Source: an uncultured Desulfobacter sp. (GTDB lineage Bacteria > Desulfobacterota > Desulfobacteria > Desulfobacterales > Desulfobacteraceae). Taken from it: a stretch of DNA of 64,000 nucleotides. Below are positions 35,231 to 45,003 of this stretch, in pieces (within the stretch, counting starts at the first letter, position 1; the number at the start of each line of letters is the position of its first letter). The stretch is from the NCBI RefSeq assembly GCF_963664415.1, contig NZ_OY761445.1, positions 2,816,501 to 2,880,500 of the forward strand, written 5' to 3'. Both the position numbers and the translations under genes were made by a program. The notes under the pieces are model-generated. The model made no database searches and had not been told where the DNA came from. It saw nothing but the letters and a program-made list of their open reading frames with translations.

Positions 35231-37138
35231 ATGAGCCAAAAACCAACCTATGGGGAGCTACTGCAAAGAGTTAAAGCGTTAGAAGAGGAAAAACGCAGTT
35301 GGTTGACAGACTTAGCAACTGAAGCAAACGGTTTGTTATCCGATGAAATGGATTTGCAGATGAAGCATAGCCATCTTTTAGGCGAATCAGATGGACTTGG
35401 GGCCATCATAAATGCTGAAGAACTTCAGGCGATCATGGATGATTTCAGCAAGTCAACCGGAATGGTTACTGCCATCCTTGATAAAAATGGTAACATTATC
35501 GAAACAAGCGGATGGCAGGATATCTGTACAAAATTTCATAGAGTCCATCCAAAAACCGCTCAGAATTGTACCGAAAGTGATCTTTACCTCGCAGAGCACC
35601 TGAAGCCTGGAGAATACATAGATTACCAGTGCAAAAACGGTCTATGGGACGTCGTCACGCCGCTGTATATTGGAGGCGAACACATGGGTAATATATACAC
35701 AGGGCAGTTTTTTTACGATGACGATTTGGTAGACGAAAAGAGATTTATCCAGCAGGCGGAAGAATACGGGTTTGATAAAGATGCTTACTTGGACGCATTC
35801 CGCCGGGTTCCGAAATACAGCAGGGAAGTTATATGTCATTTGATGCAGTTCTTAGTCAAATTCACCTCTTACATATCAAGTATCAGCTATGCAAAAATAA
35901 AGTTAGAAAAAGAGGTTTGTGATCGAAAACGAGCCGAACAATCATTGTTAAATACCACCAGGAAACTGCAAAGTATTACAGATTCATCCCAGGATGCTAT
36001 TATTCTTATAGATAGCCAAGGGGAAATTTTATTTTGGAATCCAGCAGCCAAAAAAATTTTTGGATATACCTGCCAAGAAGCAATTGGTCAGAATTTGCAT
36101 CAACTATTGATGCCGCAACTCTATAATAAGGATCATAACAATGCCTTCTTGATATCCCCGCAGACAGAGCAAGGCAAAGCCATTAATAAAACCATAGAAC
36201 TGGAGGCGATCAGAAAGGACGGGGAAGAGATAGCCATTGAGCTATCTCTCTCAGCCATCCTCTCTAAGGATGGCTGGAATGCCGTTGGCATTGTACGTGA
36301 TATTACAGACCGGAAAAAAACTAACGAAATGCTGATCCAATCCGAGAAAATGCTTTCAGTGGGCGGACTTGCAGCGGGAATGGCCCATGAGATCAACAAC
36401 CCCCTGGCAGGCATGATGCAAAGTGCCAGCGTCATAAAATCCCGGCTGCAAAGCATGGGGATACCTGCAAATCTGGAAGCAGCAGAAGAACTTGGTATCT
36501 CCATGGAAAATATCACCGCTTTCATGGAAAAAAGAAACATTTTTAGAATGATTGATGCCATTCAGGAATCAGGGGCACGGGTCGCTGAAATTGTTAACAG
36601 CATGCTCAGTTTTGCAAGAAAATCAAATGCCGAGTATTCCTCTCATTATCCCGATCAGCTTATGGATAGAATTCTCGAATTGGCTGCTACGGATTACGAT
36701 CTTAAAAAGCAATATGATTTTAAATCCATTGAAATTATAAAAGAATATGATGATAACCTGCCGATGTTGATTTGTGACGGAGCAAAGATCCAGCAGGTGC
36801 TGCTGAACATCCTCCGGAATGGTGCCCAGGCCATGCAGATGGCAAAGACGAAATCTCCAAAATTTATCCTTAGACTATTCAGTAAAGGAGAGCCAAAGAA
36901 GCTCCATATAGAAATAGAGGATAATGGACCGGGGATGGACGAGCAGACTCGATTAAAGGCGTTTGAGCCGTTCTTTACGACAAAATCGGTAGGGGTCGGT
37001 ACAGGGCTGGGCTTATCCGTTTCTTATTTTATCATCACTGAAAATCATAAGGGTACAATGGGCGTCATTTCTGAACCGGGGAAAGGGGCGAATTTTATTA
37101 TTCGACTGCCAGTTGACAGAAAAAACCAAGACATATAA
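35231..37138 (+). CDS. PocR-PAS sensor histidine kinase
   Basis: 635 residues from the ATG at 35231. Domains in order: coiled start; PocR ligand-binding domain (about 60-225; DFSKSTGMVTAILDKNGNII, CTESDLYLAEHLKPGEYIDYQCKNGLWDVVTPLYIGGEHMGNIYTGQFF); PAS (about 255-370; IDSQGEILFWNPAAKKIFGY); HisKA with the phosphorylated His in AAGMAHEINNPLAGMM; HATPase_c with N-box LLNILRNGAQAM, G1 DNGPGMDE and G2 GTGLGLSVSYF. No membrane helix, so cytoplasmic. No response regulator gene is adjacent. PocR domains bind small hydrocarbon-type ligands; the signal here is not known. Confidence 0.88.
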   Translation: MSQKPTYGELLQRVKALEEEKRSWLTDLATEANGLLSDEMDLQMKHSHLLGESDGLGAIINAEELQAIMDDFSKSTGMVTAILDKNGNIIETSGWQDICTKFHRVHPKTAQNCTESDLYLAEHLKPGEYIDYQCKNGLWDVVTPLYIGGEHMGNIYTGQFFYDDDLVDEKRFIQQAEEYGFDKDAYLDAFRRVPKYSREVICHLMQFLVKFTSYISSISYAKIKLEKEVCDRKRAEQSLLNTTRKLQSITDSSQDAIILIDSQGEILFWNPAAKKIFGYTCQEAIGQNLHQLLMPQLYNKDHNNAFLISPQTEQGKAINKTIELEAIRKDGEEIAIELSLSAILSKDGWNAVGIVRDITDRKKTNEMLIQSEKMLSVGGLAAGMAHEINNPLAGMMQSASVIKSRLQSMGIPANLEAAEELGISMENITAFMEKRNIFRMIDAIQESGARVAEIVNSMLSFARKSNAEYSSHYPDQLMDRILELAATDYDLKKQYDFKSIEIIKEYDDNLPMLICDGAKIQQVLLNILRNGAQAMQMAKTKSPKFILRLFSKGEPKKLHIEIEDNGPGMDEQTRLKAFEPFFTTKSVGVGTGLGLSVSYFIITENHKGTMGVISEPGKGANFIIRLPVDRKNQDI

Positions 37139-37170
37139 AAGCGAGCCTTTTGTCTATTGAGACTTCAAAA

Positions 37171-38255
37171 TTTCCTGGTTATAACGGATTTGGGGGACCC
37201 GTCCGTAAGCCTCCCAATGAAGCTGAAATTACGTCTGGGATTTCGTTCTGCGTATTTTGACAACGTTCGGAAAGCCTCCGAACTCTCTGTGAGAATGCCC
37301 CCTTAGACTCTGCCCGAAAGCAGTCCCATAACCTGGTCGCCATATCCAGGAAATGCTCCTTATATTTTTTGCGTGAGCGATCACGTATGCCAATATATAT
37401 GTGTAAGAAGCAGGATAACACAGTTATCTTGGGGAACAATTTTCTCCAGGCTTTCTGCGTTGACCGCCATCCGTCGGTATTGACAGTTTCCGGCTGATAT
37501 CCCGGACTAATACATTCAGCTTCCTCTTTAAATACCCCGTAAGCTTTTTGGAGGTCTTTGCCGGAGGCCGTTTCGGAAACACTGGCTCCTAAAATACAGT
37601 TTTTCCCAGCCGTCGTTGCAATATAGGTCTTTTCTCCCAAAAGGCGAGTATGCTTTTCATCAGCAGAAACATGTTGGGGTAATGTATCTGGCGATTTAAT
37701 CGTGGTTCCCACAAGACTATGTCGGCCAAGGGATGCCTCAAGGCGATACCAATACATGGAATTTTTACCGAAGCAGTAACTCAAAGCCCAAAACGGGACT
37801 GCAAATTTCCGCAAAAACAACGGTTTCTCAACATCTTTTACAAGACCACTCATATAGGGCATGGCAAACGAAGGTCGTATGGTATAACTGACACCTGCTA
37901 TTACAATTCTCCTGTCTCCTGATTTTCAATTTCAGTTTTTTGGAGAATCGAATATCCTTCATTTTGTATCCGTTAGTGATTTCAACGGGGAAAAGCTCGG
38001 GATATTTCATGATTACCATGTCTAATACCATCCGGAATTGGGCTGCCTGCTGGATAATGATGTAATATTGTGCTTGACAAACATTCATACAAATAGTTCG
38101 ATTCAGTCGGGGAGCGGTGGTAGAGGAGGAACTCATCATTTTCCTTATTTGTTATCGTTGCTGTTGGCGCTTCAACCATAACTCAGGAAATGATTTTTTT
38201 CAGTCTATTTCATCGAGCTCCGGCTCTATCCCCCAAATCCGTTATAATTAGAAAA
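37171..38255 (-). mobile_element. unclassified IS, copy A, ends TTATAACGGATTTGGGGGA
   Basis: Perfect 19-bp inverted ends at 37179-37197 and 38229-38247, extending with mismatches to about 27 bp. 1085 bp. The short copy B at 57639-58174 has the same ends. The transposase gene is frameshifted. Confidence 0.85.
37179..38139 (-). pseudogene. DDE-type transposase of the unclassified IS, frameshifted
   Basis: The N-terminal frame (38139 to 37828) reads RLNRTICMNVCQAQYYIIIQ ... KLKLKIRR. A 7-base tandem duplication (CAGGAGA twice) shifts the frame. The C-terminal frame (to 37179) reads AMPYMSGLVKDVEKPLFLRKFAVPFWALSYCFGKNSMYWYR ... HVSADEKHTRLLGEKTYIATTAG ... VNTDGWRSTQKAWRKLFPKITVLSCFLHIYIGIRDRSRK. 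DDE candidates are D in SADEKH and D in NTDGW. The IS family was not assigned. Confidence 0.7.
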
Positions 38256-38661
38256 TTTTCAATCAATTTAATAATTAAATGAACTCCCGACATCCTGTTC
38301 CCAAAGCCGTTGTTATTGCGGTGAAAGCCCTAAAAAGCCTTTGTTTCAAGACGTCGCTCCCTATATTCTTTCTTTTTTTGTCTGCTTTTGGATAAAATCC
38401 GCAACAAAAACCGCAACCATTTTAAATTTGTATTTTGCATTTCACCTATATTTATGGGGTAGCCTCGGCCGATGTGTTGCCGAGTTTTAGTATGGTTAAT
38501 TTTCAATAAAATTGTTTTTTTTAGGTCAGACACAAGATATAGTTCTGAATAATTTTATGAAAATCAGTTCAATCATACCATCATTGCGGGGTTTTGTATT
38601 ACTCATTTCCCTTGTGGATTTTGTGATAATGAACCCACCACAAAAGCATAAACTAAGAAAG
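38256..38661. other. intergenic region, no gene recognised
   Basis: AT-rich stretch between the IS copy A and the HEAT/SEC-C gene. A 67-codon minus-strand frame (38330-38533) has no recognisable features. Nothing else seen. Confidence 0.5.
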
Positions 38662-38699
38662 AAGAATCCCGTTATTTTGACTCCTGGATTCTTCTTTTT
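38662..38699 (-). terminator. terminator of the HEAT/SEC-C gene
   Basis: GAAGAATCC and GGATTCTTC pair around a 16-base loop just after the gene stop (38733) on the minus strand, with A/T runs on both sides. Confidence 0.65.
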
Positions 38700-38732
38700 G
38701 CAACAATTGAAAAAATCCGTACCGTACAGAGG

Positions 38733-40547
38733 TTATGATTTATTCAAACAGCATTTTTTATACTTCTTTCCGCTGCCACAGGGACACGGGTCATTTCTTC
38801 CTATTTTTTTGGGTTCTCTTTGAAACGGAATTACCGTTCCTTTATTTTTGATATTCCCCATATCGCTGAAAATACCATTCAACTTTTTTGCTCTTAGCTC
38901 TTGTCGTTTCTTTTCTTCCATTCGTCCCGCTCTGATCGCTGGGAGTTCCGGAATATCAGCATTATGAAGCAAACTCAGGCATTCTAACGGCCTGCCAACA
39001 TAATCAGCATTATTTTGATTATTATAAATGTCCTGAAGAACTTCTATCCCTCTAGGGTCTCCAATCCCCCGCAGACAATAGGCAAACATCTCATAAGAGT
39101 CTATTCCACTATCTTCGTCGTTCCATTTTTCCGTAATCAGTTCAAACGATTCAGGATATGGAAGATGTTCAAGAATTGAAATGAGCGCCCAATCTTTAAT
39201 TTTATTATTCTGGGCAGCAGTCAAAATCAATTCATCCGCTGACTCGTCTAAAGCATTTAAGGCAGTTATTGCATCTCCATAAATATAATCCAGACTGTCC
39301 GCATCATTTAAAACACGGAGCAATTCAGGTACAAATTCTTTGTTCCCAATCTGGCCCATAATTTTTACGATCTTGATATCGCCCCAGGTATTCAAATCAT
39401 CTGATAAGGAAGCTCGTAATGCATCAACAGGCGCTATATTGACTATTTTTTGAGACAATTCTTCAGAAAATTTTGAACCGGCATTTTGTATGGCCCGGAT
39501 TAGATCAGACCTCTCTGCACCTGGCAATAACGCTTTTACATAAGGAGTTCGTTCTATAATAGCAAAATACACTGACAGCACGAAAGCAATTAAGGCCTCT
39601 ATGTCATCAAAATTCTTAGAGGCCTTGAGTTTATGCCATAAAGAGGGTTGTTTGGATAACTCCTTAAATAAAAACACGCCTGCTGAATCTATAATAAAAA
39701 ATTCCTGAACGTCACCAGGTACTGCTTGCTCCGGGTATCGCTTTTGTGTAATATTTTGGGCTTCAAACATCAGGGTTGTGATGAGATCATGATACTGTCT
39801 TTTCGTGATTAATAAATTAATCTTGTCTTTAGCATCTTGCTCAATGGATAAATGATCATTCCTGTAAAAAAAGGAATCAAAGGCTTCCACTGAATCTTTA
39901 ATAAGGCTTTTACTTCCTTGGTGTTTGGTTAAATCATTAAAATAATCACCGGCACTCCAATAATTCGCCAGAGCTTCTATCAGGTAATTTTCTATACCTT
40001 TGCCTTTTTTTACAGGCTTCAGAATGAGTTCTATGATCCAGGCAATATCCTCCTGATGATCATGCCTCAACAGATTGAAAATAGCATTGCCCTGAAGCAT
40101 GGGATCTTTAATTTGCTTTACAGCGGAAATTAATGTCTCTCTTGCAGCATCGCTATGGATAGTCCCTAAATAGTTAAACAGCCCGAACAATGAATCAGCA
40201 CTCACGTCATCTGACAATGAGTCAATGATCGTTTCCAAAGCGGGCTCATATTTCATTTTTGATAATGCCAAAGCACAATTGGATGGAATGTTCCCTGAAT
40301 CATTCAAAAAGCTATTCAAGATAGCCGGGGCATGTTGGATAGCGTGATGTTTAGCAAGATAACCTGGTGCAACACATGCCAGGTGCGAATCTTCATCTGA
40401 AATTAATCTGCTAACCTCGTCAGTATATTTATTAGGGTATTGTTTTTCTACGGCGTCAAATGCCCATCTCCTGACAAGGCTATTGTCATGGGAAAGAAAC
40501 TTTACGTAATCTTCATAATTCCACAGCCTATTCATTATTTCCCTCAT
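38733..40547 (-). CDS. HEAT-repeat protein with C-terminal SEC-C metal-binding motif
   Basis: 604 residues. Repeated helical pairs throughout (for example VRRWAFDAVEKQYP, EPALETIIDSLSDD, IVKIMGQIGNKEFVPELLRVL, GDPRGIEVLQDIYNN) indicate HEAT-like repeats for protein binding. The last 22 residues are GRNDPCPCGSGKKYKKCC, the zinc-binding SEC-C motif shared with SecA. It overlaps the ihfA stop by 20 bp, so translation may be coupled. Function unknown; a ribosome- or SecB/SecA-related adapter is possible by analogy only. Confidence 0.8.
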   Translation of the reverse strand: MREIMNRLWNYEDYVKFLSHDNSLVRRWAFDAVEKQYPNKYTDEVSRLISDEDSHLACVAPGYLAKHHAIQHAPAILNSFLNDSGNIPSNCALALSKMKYEPALETIIDSLSDDVSADSLFGLFNYLGTIHSDAARETLISAVKQIKDPMLQGNAIFNLLRHDHQEDIAWIIELILKPVKKGKGIENYLIEALANYWSAGDYFNDLTKHQGSKSLIKDSVEAFDSFFYRNDHLSIEQDAKDKINLLITKRQYHDLITTLMFEAQNITQKRYPEQAVPGDVQEFFIIDSAGVFLFKELSKQPSLWHKLKASKNFDDIEALIAFVLSVYFAIIERTPYVKALLPGAERSDLIRAIQNAGSKFSEELSQKIVNIAPVDALRASLSDDLNTWGDIKIVKIMGQIGNKEFVPELLRVLNDADSLDYIYGDAITALNALDESADELILTAAQNNKIKDWALISILEHLPYPESFELITEKWNDEDSGIDSYEMFAYCLRGIGDPRGIEVLQDIYNNQNNADYVGRPLECLSLLHNADIPELPAIRAGRMEEKKRQELRAKKLNGIFSDMGNIKNKGTVIPFQREPKKIGRNDPCPCGSGKKYKKCCLNKS

Positions 40548-40821
40548 TTATCTGATCTCGCAGTTTACCAGAACATTTGAAGGTAACCACCCTTCTGCCT
40601 TCCAACATCATCTCTGAACCAGTGGCTGGATTCCGTCCCTTTCTGGTAGCTTTTTCAGCAACTTGGAATTTTCCGAAACCCGAAATCATAATATCCTCTC
40701 CTGATGCCAAGGTGGATTTGATGATTTCAAGCATTTCTTCTACGGTATCTTTAGCTCCAGAGCCAGAGAGATCCAATCCTTCTGCTACTCTTTCAATAAT
40801 TTCTACTTTGGTAAGTGCCAA
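40528..40821 (-). CDS. ihfA: integration host factor/HU-family DNA-binding protein
   Basis: 97 residues from a TTG start at 40821: LALTKVEIIERVAEGL equals the MALTKAE start of IhfA, and GAGAGG lies 8-10 bases upstream (an ATG at 40836 would overlap this site). Family core: ISGFGKFQVAEKATRKGRNPATGSEMMLEGRRVVTFKCSGKLRDQI, with the DNA-intercalating Pro in RNPATG. IHF bends DNA and is often needed at sigma-54 promoters such as those seen near the vnf genes. The symbol is by similarity; HU cannot be excluded. Confidence 0.85.
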   Translation of the reverse strand: MALTKVEIIERVAEGLDLSGSGAKDTVEEMLEIIKSTLASGEDIMISGFGKFQVAEKATRKGRNPATGSEMMLEGRRVVTFKCSGKLRDQINEGNNE

Positions 40822-41157
40822 TCTTTTCCCTCTCACAACACATTGAAAATATATACTGAATTGGATTAACTACTGTTATTGCCGTTGAATGTCAAGAAAA
40901 CGGAAGGAATGAAATTATGCTTTGTTGATTCTGAAACGCAGATGGCCTATTTTCAGAAATGCTCAGAAAATGCCTGCGCCGTGGGCATGTGTACTTGATC
41001 TGTTATTGGTGAGGGCCGCTGAACTTCAAATAGTCCGGTTCAATACCATTATTGTGGTCTACTAAAAAAATCGGAATGATAGGAATAGAACCGGGATTGA
41101 TACATGTAATATTGCTCGCCGCTTGGTTGATATAAAACTTGAACATCGAGTTATAAG
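40822..41157. other. intergenic region with a dispersed repeat
   Basis: Contains the 59-bp repeat at 40950-41008 (matching 34964-35022). No gene seen. Confidence 0.6.
40950..41008. repeat. 59-bp dispersed repeat, partner at 34964-35022
   Basis: Same orientation as its partner, 7 mismatches in 59 bases. Intergenic upstream of a broken GGDEF gene, whereas the partner lies upstream of the PocR kinase, i.e. both precede signalling genes. Confidence 0.75.
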
Positions 41158-41621
41158 TTGTCATCCTATTCACGCATTATCAGCGATGTTACGGACAAAA
41201 AGGCATTTGAAGAACTATCAGTCACCGATATGATGACCACGCTTCTTAATCTCAGATCCTTTGATGATGTGATTGAAAAAGAGATCCGTATAGCACGCAG
41301 AAGAGATGTTTTTCTGACCTTGTCCATGATGGATATCATTTTTTTTAAAACGATACAATGACCATTACGGATATCCTGCCGGGGATGATGTACTCATTCA
41401 AAGTGGCAGGGGCACTTAAAAGCATCACAACGCGTCCCGATGATCATCTTTTTCGTGTTGGCGGAGAAGACTCTGCCATTCTTTTTCCCGGCACCGATGC
41501 TGCCGGTTCCCGTCAATGTCTTGAAAAGATCAGAACAGGTATTGATGCACTGGAGATAACCCATAAGTATAACGATGCCAGTGCGTACATTACCGTATCC
41601 TTCAGGGCCAGAAACATATAA
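41158..41621 (+). pseudogene. GGDEF (diguanylate cyclase-like) remnant, frameshifted
   Basis: Frame 1: DVTDKKAFEELSVTDMMTTLLNLRSFDDVIEKEIRIARRRDVFLTLSMMDI, the start of a GGDEF domain. Frame 2: VAGALKSITTRPDDHLFRVGGEDSAILFPGTDAAGSRQCLEKIRTGI, in which the signature reads GGEDS instead of GG[E/D]EF. A frameshift near 41340-41360, a lost sensory part and the altered signature make it inactive. Confidence 0.85.
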
Positions 41622-41886
41622 GGGCTCTGAAATACCTGATAAAGACCAATTTTACAGCCAGGTCGATCATTGTCTTTGTGGAGCGAAGAAGCAGAGGAAT
41701 AAAGTTGTAAACCTTTAATTAGGCACTGGATTCGGATCATTCTGAGTGGCAGAAAATTTACAAAATATTGAGGCTATTCAATTTTAAAAAGCACAGCCTA
41801 TGGTGTGATAGAATAATGCGAGCCTAATACCAAGTTATTTGTAAATTTTGGAATTCAAAAATTTTTCTGCACCTGATTCAGCAACC

Positions 41887-42498
41887 CTAAACCCATTCTG
41901 CTTCAGGCTTTTTCTGAATTTTGCTGCCTGTGTATGGATGAATGATCTGGGACCGATATCTTAGGACACCCATACCCAGCAGGCCTGCCCCCAGAAGGAT
42001 AAATGAAGTTGGGGCCGGGACGGGGGCAAGGCTAAATGTTATGGAAGATGTAATGTCCAATTGCGGATATAATGTGGTGAAAAGCCCCTCATTCGGGTCA
42101 CTAATGTCAGATTCCAGTTTTATTTCAAGGGTTCCCGAAGATAAAACCAATGAATTAAGGGTCGCTATAATAATATCATCTCCTCCTCCGTAAAATGGCA
42201 GAAATGACAGGCCGGCCACATCTGTGATAGAGAGCGAAGAAGACAGGTCTGTGAAATCGGAATGGATAACAGCGCCGGTGAAATCTAATCCTGAAGAAAC
42301 GTCAATGTCGAAGCCAAAGGCAAGAATACCATCGGAACGACTTAGTCCTTTAACGATGACATTAATTTCAAGAACATCGCCAACGTTGATTTCCGATGAG
42401 GAAACTTCCAGGATGACAACTGGTGCCGCATAGGCGGTGTTGAACATTAATGTGAAAAAAACGGCCATAACGATTTGAATACGGGAAAGCTTTTTCAT
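41887..42498 (-). CDS. PEP-CTERM protein with cohesin-like domain
   Basis: 203 residues. Signal peptide MKKLSRIQIVMAVFFTLMFNTAYA; a single beta-rich domain (VSSSEINVGDVLEINVIVKGL ... LEIKLESDIS) resembling cohesin; then VPAPTSFILLGAGLLGMGVLRYRSQ, a PEP-CTERM sorting signal (PxP, hydrophobic helix, basic end). An unusual 20-residue tail follows the basic cluster. PEP-CTERM proteins are sorted to the outer surface by exosortase. It is 19 bp behind a dockerin-like protein gene in the same direction, so the two products may bind each other. Confidence 0.75.
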   Translation of the reverse strand: MKKLSRIQIVMAVFFTLMFNTAYAAPVVILEVSSSEINVGDVLEINVIVKGLSRSDGILAFGFDIDVSSGLDFTGAVIHSDFTDLSSSLSITDVAGLSFLPFYGGGDDIIIATLNSLVLSSGTLEIKLESDISDPNEGLFTTLYPQLDITSSITFSLAPVPAPTSFILLGAGLLGMGVLRYRSQIIHPYTGSKIQKKPEAEWV

Positions 42499-42517
42499 CT
42501 TGATTTTTCCTTTTGGC

Positions 42518-44353
42518 TTAACGGTTCAGGTAATATTCCCGATACCAGGTACTATAATCACGGAAACTGACACACCCGTCTCCATCATAGTCTGCATCCG
42601 GATTATAGGCTGAATCACCCGAACATTTCCCCAGCGAATCCCGAAGGATAATGAAATCCGAGTTATCAATGGCACTGTCACCGTTCAGGTCTCCATGGAC
42701 GTGACAGACTGTTTCTGACGTCCAGGTCGGGTACATGGCGTATTGAGGCGGGGATGAAGGTGCGATTATTTTAAAGTGTGACCCGTCAGCGTTTATTATC
42801 CCGGTCTGCCACTGCTGTGTATCTTTTATATTGTAGGAAAAGATAATCTGTTCATCATTGTTGATCCATTCGGGAGAGAAGGCGCCTTCCTGGAGGGAAA
42901 GACCCGTCAGGTTGGAAGACTGTGCCCCCGGTGAATTTTCCATGGTATAAAGGTCATAGAGTTGGGAAGCGTCCGCGCGCCGCGTAAAGACGATCTTCTG
43001 CCCGCTGATGCTGACTGCAGCATCCATGGCATGGGACGGGGTGTCGTCCAATGTCATCTGTGTCCATGTATCAGTTGAAATCGAATATTTAAAAATGTTC
43101 TGCTGCCAAGGAAATGCCATCATATGCACAATAAGGTCATCTGAGGTCTCCCCCCAATTTACCCCACGAACTGTGTTATATACACCATCCCCAACACCGT
43201 CCGTGGTCAAAATTCTTTGGCCTGAACCGTCAAGGTTAATGATCCCAAGTCCTCCTGTACTGTCCGTTGCCAGGTAAACCAGTTTCTGACTGTCAGGGGA
43301 CCAGTTGACCGCATTATTTGCAACCTCGTCATAACAGCTGAATTCAGAATTGGGAACTTTGTAAAAATCCGTGCCGTCTGTATTGATAACGTATATAGCC
43401 CATTGACCGCTGCGATCGGAAACAAAGGCAAGTTTTTCCCCATCCGGGGAAAATGACGGTGATATGTCATTCCCTTGATGTACAATATAAGGCCTCATAT
43501 CGGAACCATTGCCATTCATGATGTATATATCCATATCATCTGAATATGAATCTGATCCGGTAAACGCAATGGTGCCATCCGGAAAAGGAAATGTGGGGTC
43601 TTCATTGAACCGGTCTGAAAAATCGGTTTTTGCATAGTTCCATACGATAAGATTATCAATGATGAATTTGTCATAACCTCCACTATCGGGACCGTACCCA
43701 AGTATCAGGTCATATTCAGTTGTTCCAGTCGGATCCCATGAGTCCTCTGTGGAGCTGACGATCTCCCCATCGCGATACACCCGTACTTTGTCTTCAGTTC
43801 CCTCGATGCCATCAATGTCCCATGATATAGCGACATGAAATGGGACATTGGGGGTTGCCACGAACTGTTCTGGCTCTGGCGGTGTCGTGACTCCCCCGGC
43901 CCCGCCGAAATTTACGGAACCGTATATGCCTTTCCCTGTAACCGTATCACCCCAGCTTAAATTGATGTTACAGCATGATGGTACACCAAAATAGCTGCAA
44001 TAGGGCGTACCCACCAGTCCGAAGATTCCGTAACGGTAGGGTACAGGCTTTGGCACTTTTGGATTGATCCAGAGTTCCAGTGATCCTCGTTCTTTTAGGT
44101 CGCTAACGACGGTATGCGGAAATTGCAGGAAGTTTTTGTTTACGGCCTTTCGAACGTAACCGTCGCCATACATAGCAGGCTCAAATGCATAGCTTGTTCC
44201 CACGATGGTTCCGTTATCTCCAACCATGCTATTCGACACCTCACTATCGCTCCCAAGTTTGTTCCACAACACCAAGGAAGATTGTGCATGGGCCACCACA
44301 GACACAAACGAAGCTATGATCCCCCAGCATATTAAGAAATAAATGTTCTTCAT
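42518..44353 (-). CDS. exported LamG/TolB-propeller protein with dockerin-like C-terminus
   Basis: 611 residues from the ATG at 44353 (signal peptide MKNIYFLICWGIIASFVSVVAHAQ; a longer frame to 44398 has none). LamG/concanavalin-like domain (about 30-240), then TolB-type beta-propeller repeats (GNDISPSFSPDGEKLAFVSDRSGQWAIYVINTDGT; NAVNWSPDSQKLVYLATDSTG), and a C-terminal dockerin-like pair (GDLNGDSAIDNSDFIILRDSLG; DADYDGDGCVSFRDYSTWYREYY) with two calcium loops. Secreted. Operon with the cohesin-like PEP-CTERM gene downstream. Confidence 0.75.
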   Translation of the reverse strand: MKNIYFLICWGIIASFVSVVAHAQSSLVLWNKLGSDSEVSNSMVGDNGTIVGTSYAFEPAMYGDGYVRKAVNKNFLQFPHTVVSDLKERGSLELWINPKVPKPVPYRYGIFGLVGTPYCSYFGVPSCCNINLSWGDTVTGKGIYGSVNFGGAGGVTTPPEPEQFVATPNVPFHVAISWDIDGIEGTEDKVRVYRDGEIVSSTEDSWDPTGTTEYDLILGYGPDSGGYDKFIIDNLIVWNYAKTDFSDRFNEDPTFPFPDGTIAFTGSDSYSDDMDIYIMNGNGSDMRPYIVHQGNDISPSFSPDGEKLAFVSDRSGQWAIYVINTDGTDFYKVPNSEFSCYDEVANNAVNWSPDSQKLVYLATDSTGGLGIINLDGSGQRILTTDGVGDGVYNTVRGVNWGETSDDLIVHMMAFPWQQNIFKYSISTDTWTQMTLDDTPSHAMDAAVSISGQKIVFTRRADASQLYDLYTMENSPGAQSSNLTGLSLQEGAFSPEWINNDEQIIFSYNIKDTQQWQTGIINADGSHFKIIAPSSPPQYAMYPTWTSETVCHVHGDLNGDSAIDNSDFIILRDSLGKCSGDSAYNPDADYDGDGCVSFRDYSTWYREYYLNR

Positions 44354-44398
44354 CAATAATTCCTCCGCATAAAATAAACAATACATCGTTTTCACCAA

Positions 44399-44994
44399 TT
44401 GACAGAGACCTTAAAAAATATCTTTTTTAAATTTTTTAAAGTATCGGTCGAAAAATGAATTAACCTATCACCGTTAATTCCATTTGCTATTGTGCAGGAA
44501 AACGGCATTCATCCTTTCACCGTGTAGCAATAGTGTAGTTTTTTAGATATCCGTAAGGCGACAAAGATACATCACCAGTTAATTAGGCAGATTCTGTCTA
44601 TTCGTTTGTAAGCGGAACGAGTTAAGGTAAAAAATCAGCTGTAGCTAAATTTCTGCTTAATTAGTATTATTTCGTATCATTGATCTGGATAGATGTCTAT
44701 CAGGGAAACTCTTAGTTTTTTATCGTTTTTTTTTGCATAACGGGCTATCAATTTTATAGCACCCTATTCAGCCAGGCTAAACTCAATTTTACAAGTAACT
44801 AAAATTACAATAAAAAAATTTTAGTTACTTAGAAGAAGATTATTATTAACATTCAACGCTTTGATCTTACTGTTTTTATGGTTTTTTGATTTGAGTGATG
44901 AGCGAGCCTTATCTCCTGTTCGACAGCCGTAGGTATACGAAATCCGGAAAGCCCTATCAATAAAGAGATACAGCTATCCCTCTAAAATGGCGTA
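44399..44994. other. intergenic region, nothing recognised
   Basis: About 600 AT-rich bases upstream of the dockerin-like gene. Contains a short AAAATT...TTAGTTACTT-type inverted repeat (about 44798-44830) but no gene. Confidence 0.5.
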
Positions 44995-45003
44995 GTGCCT
45001 ACA

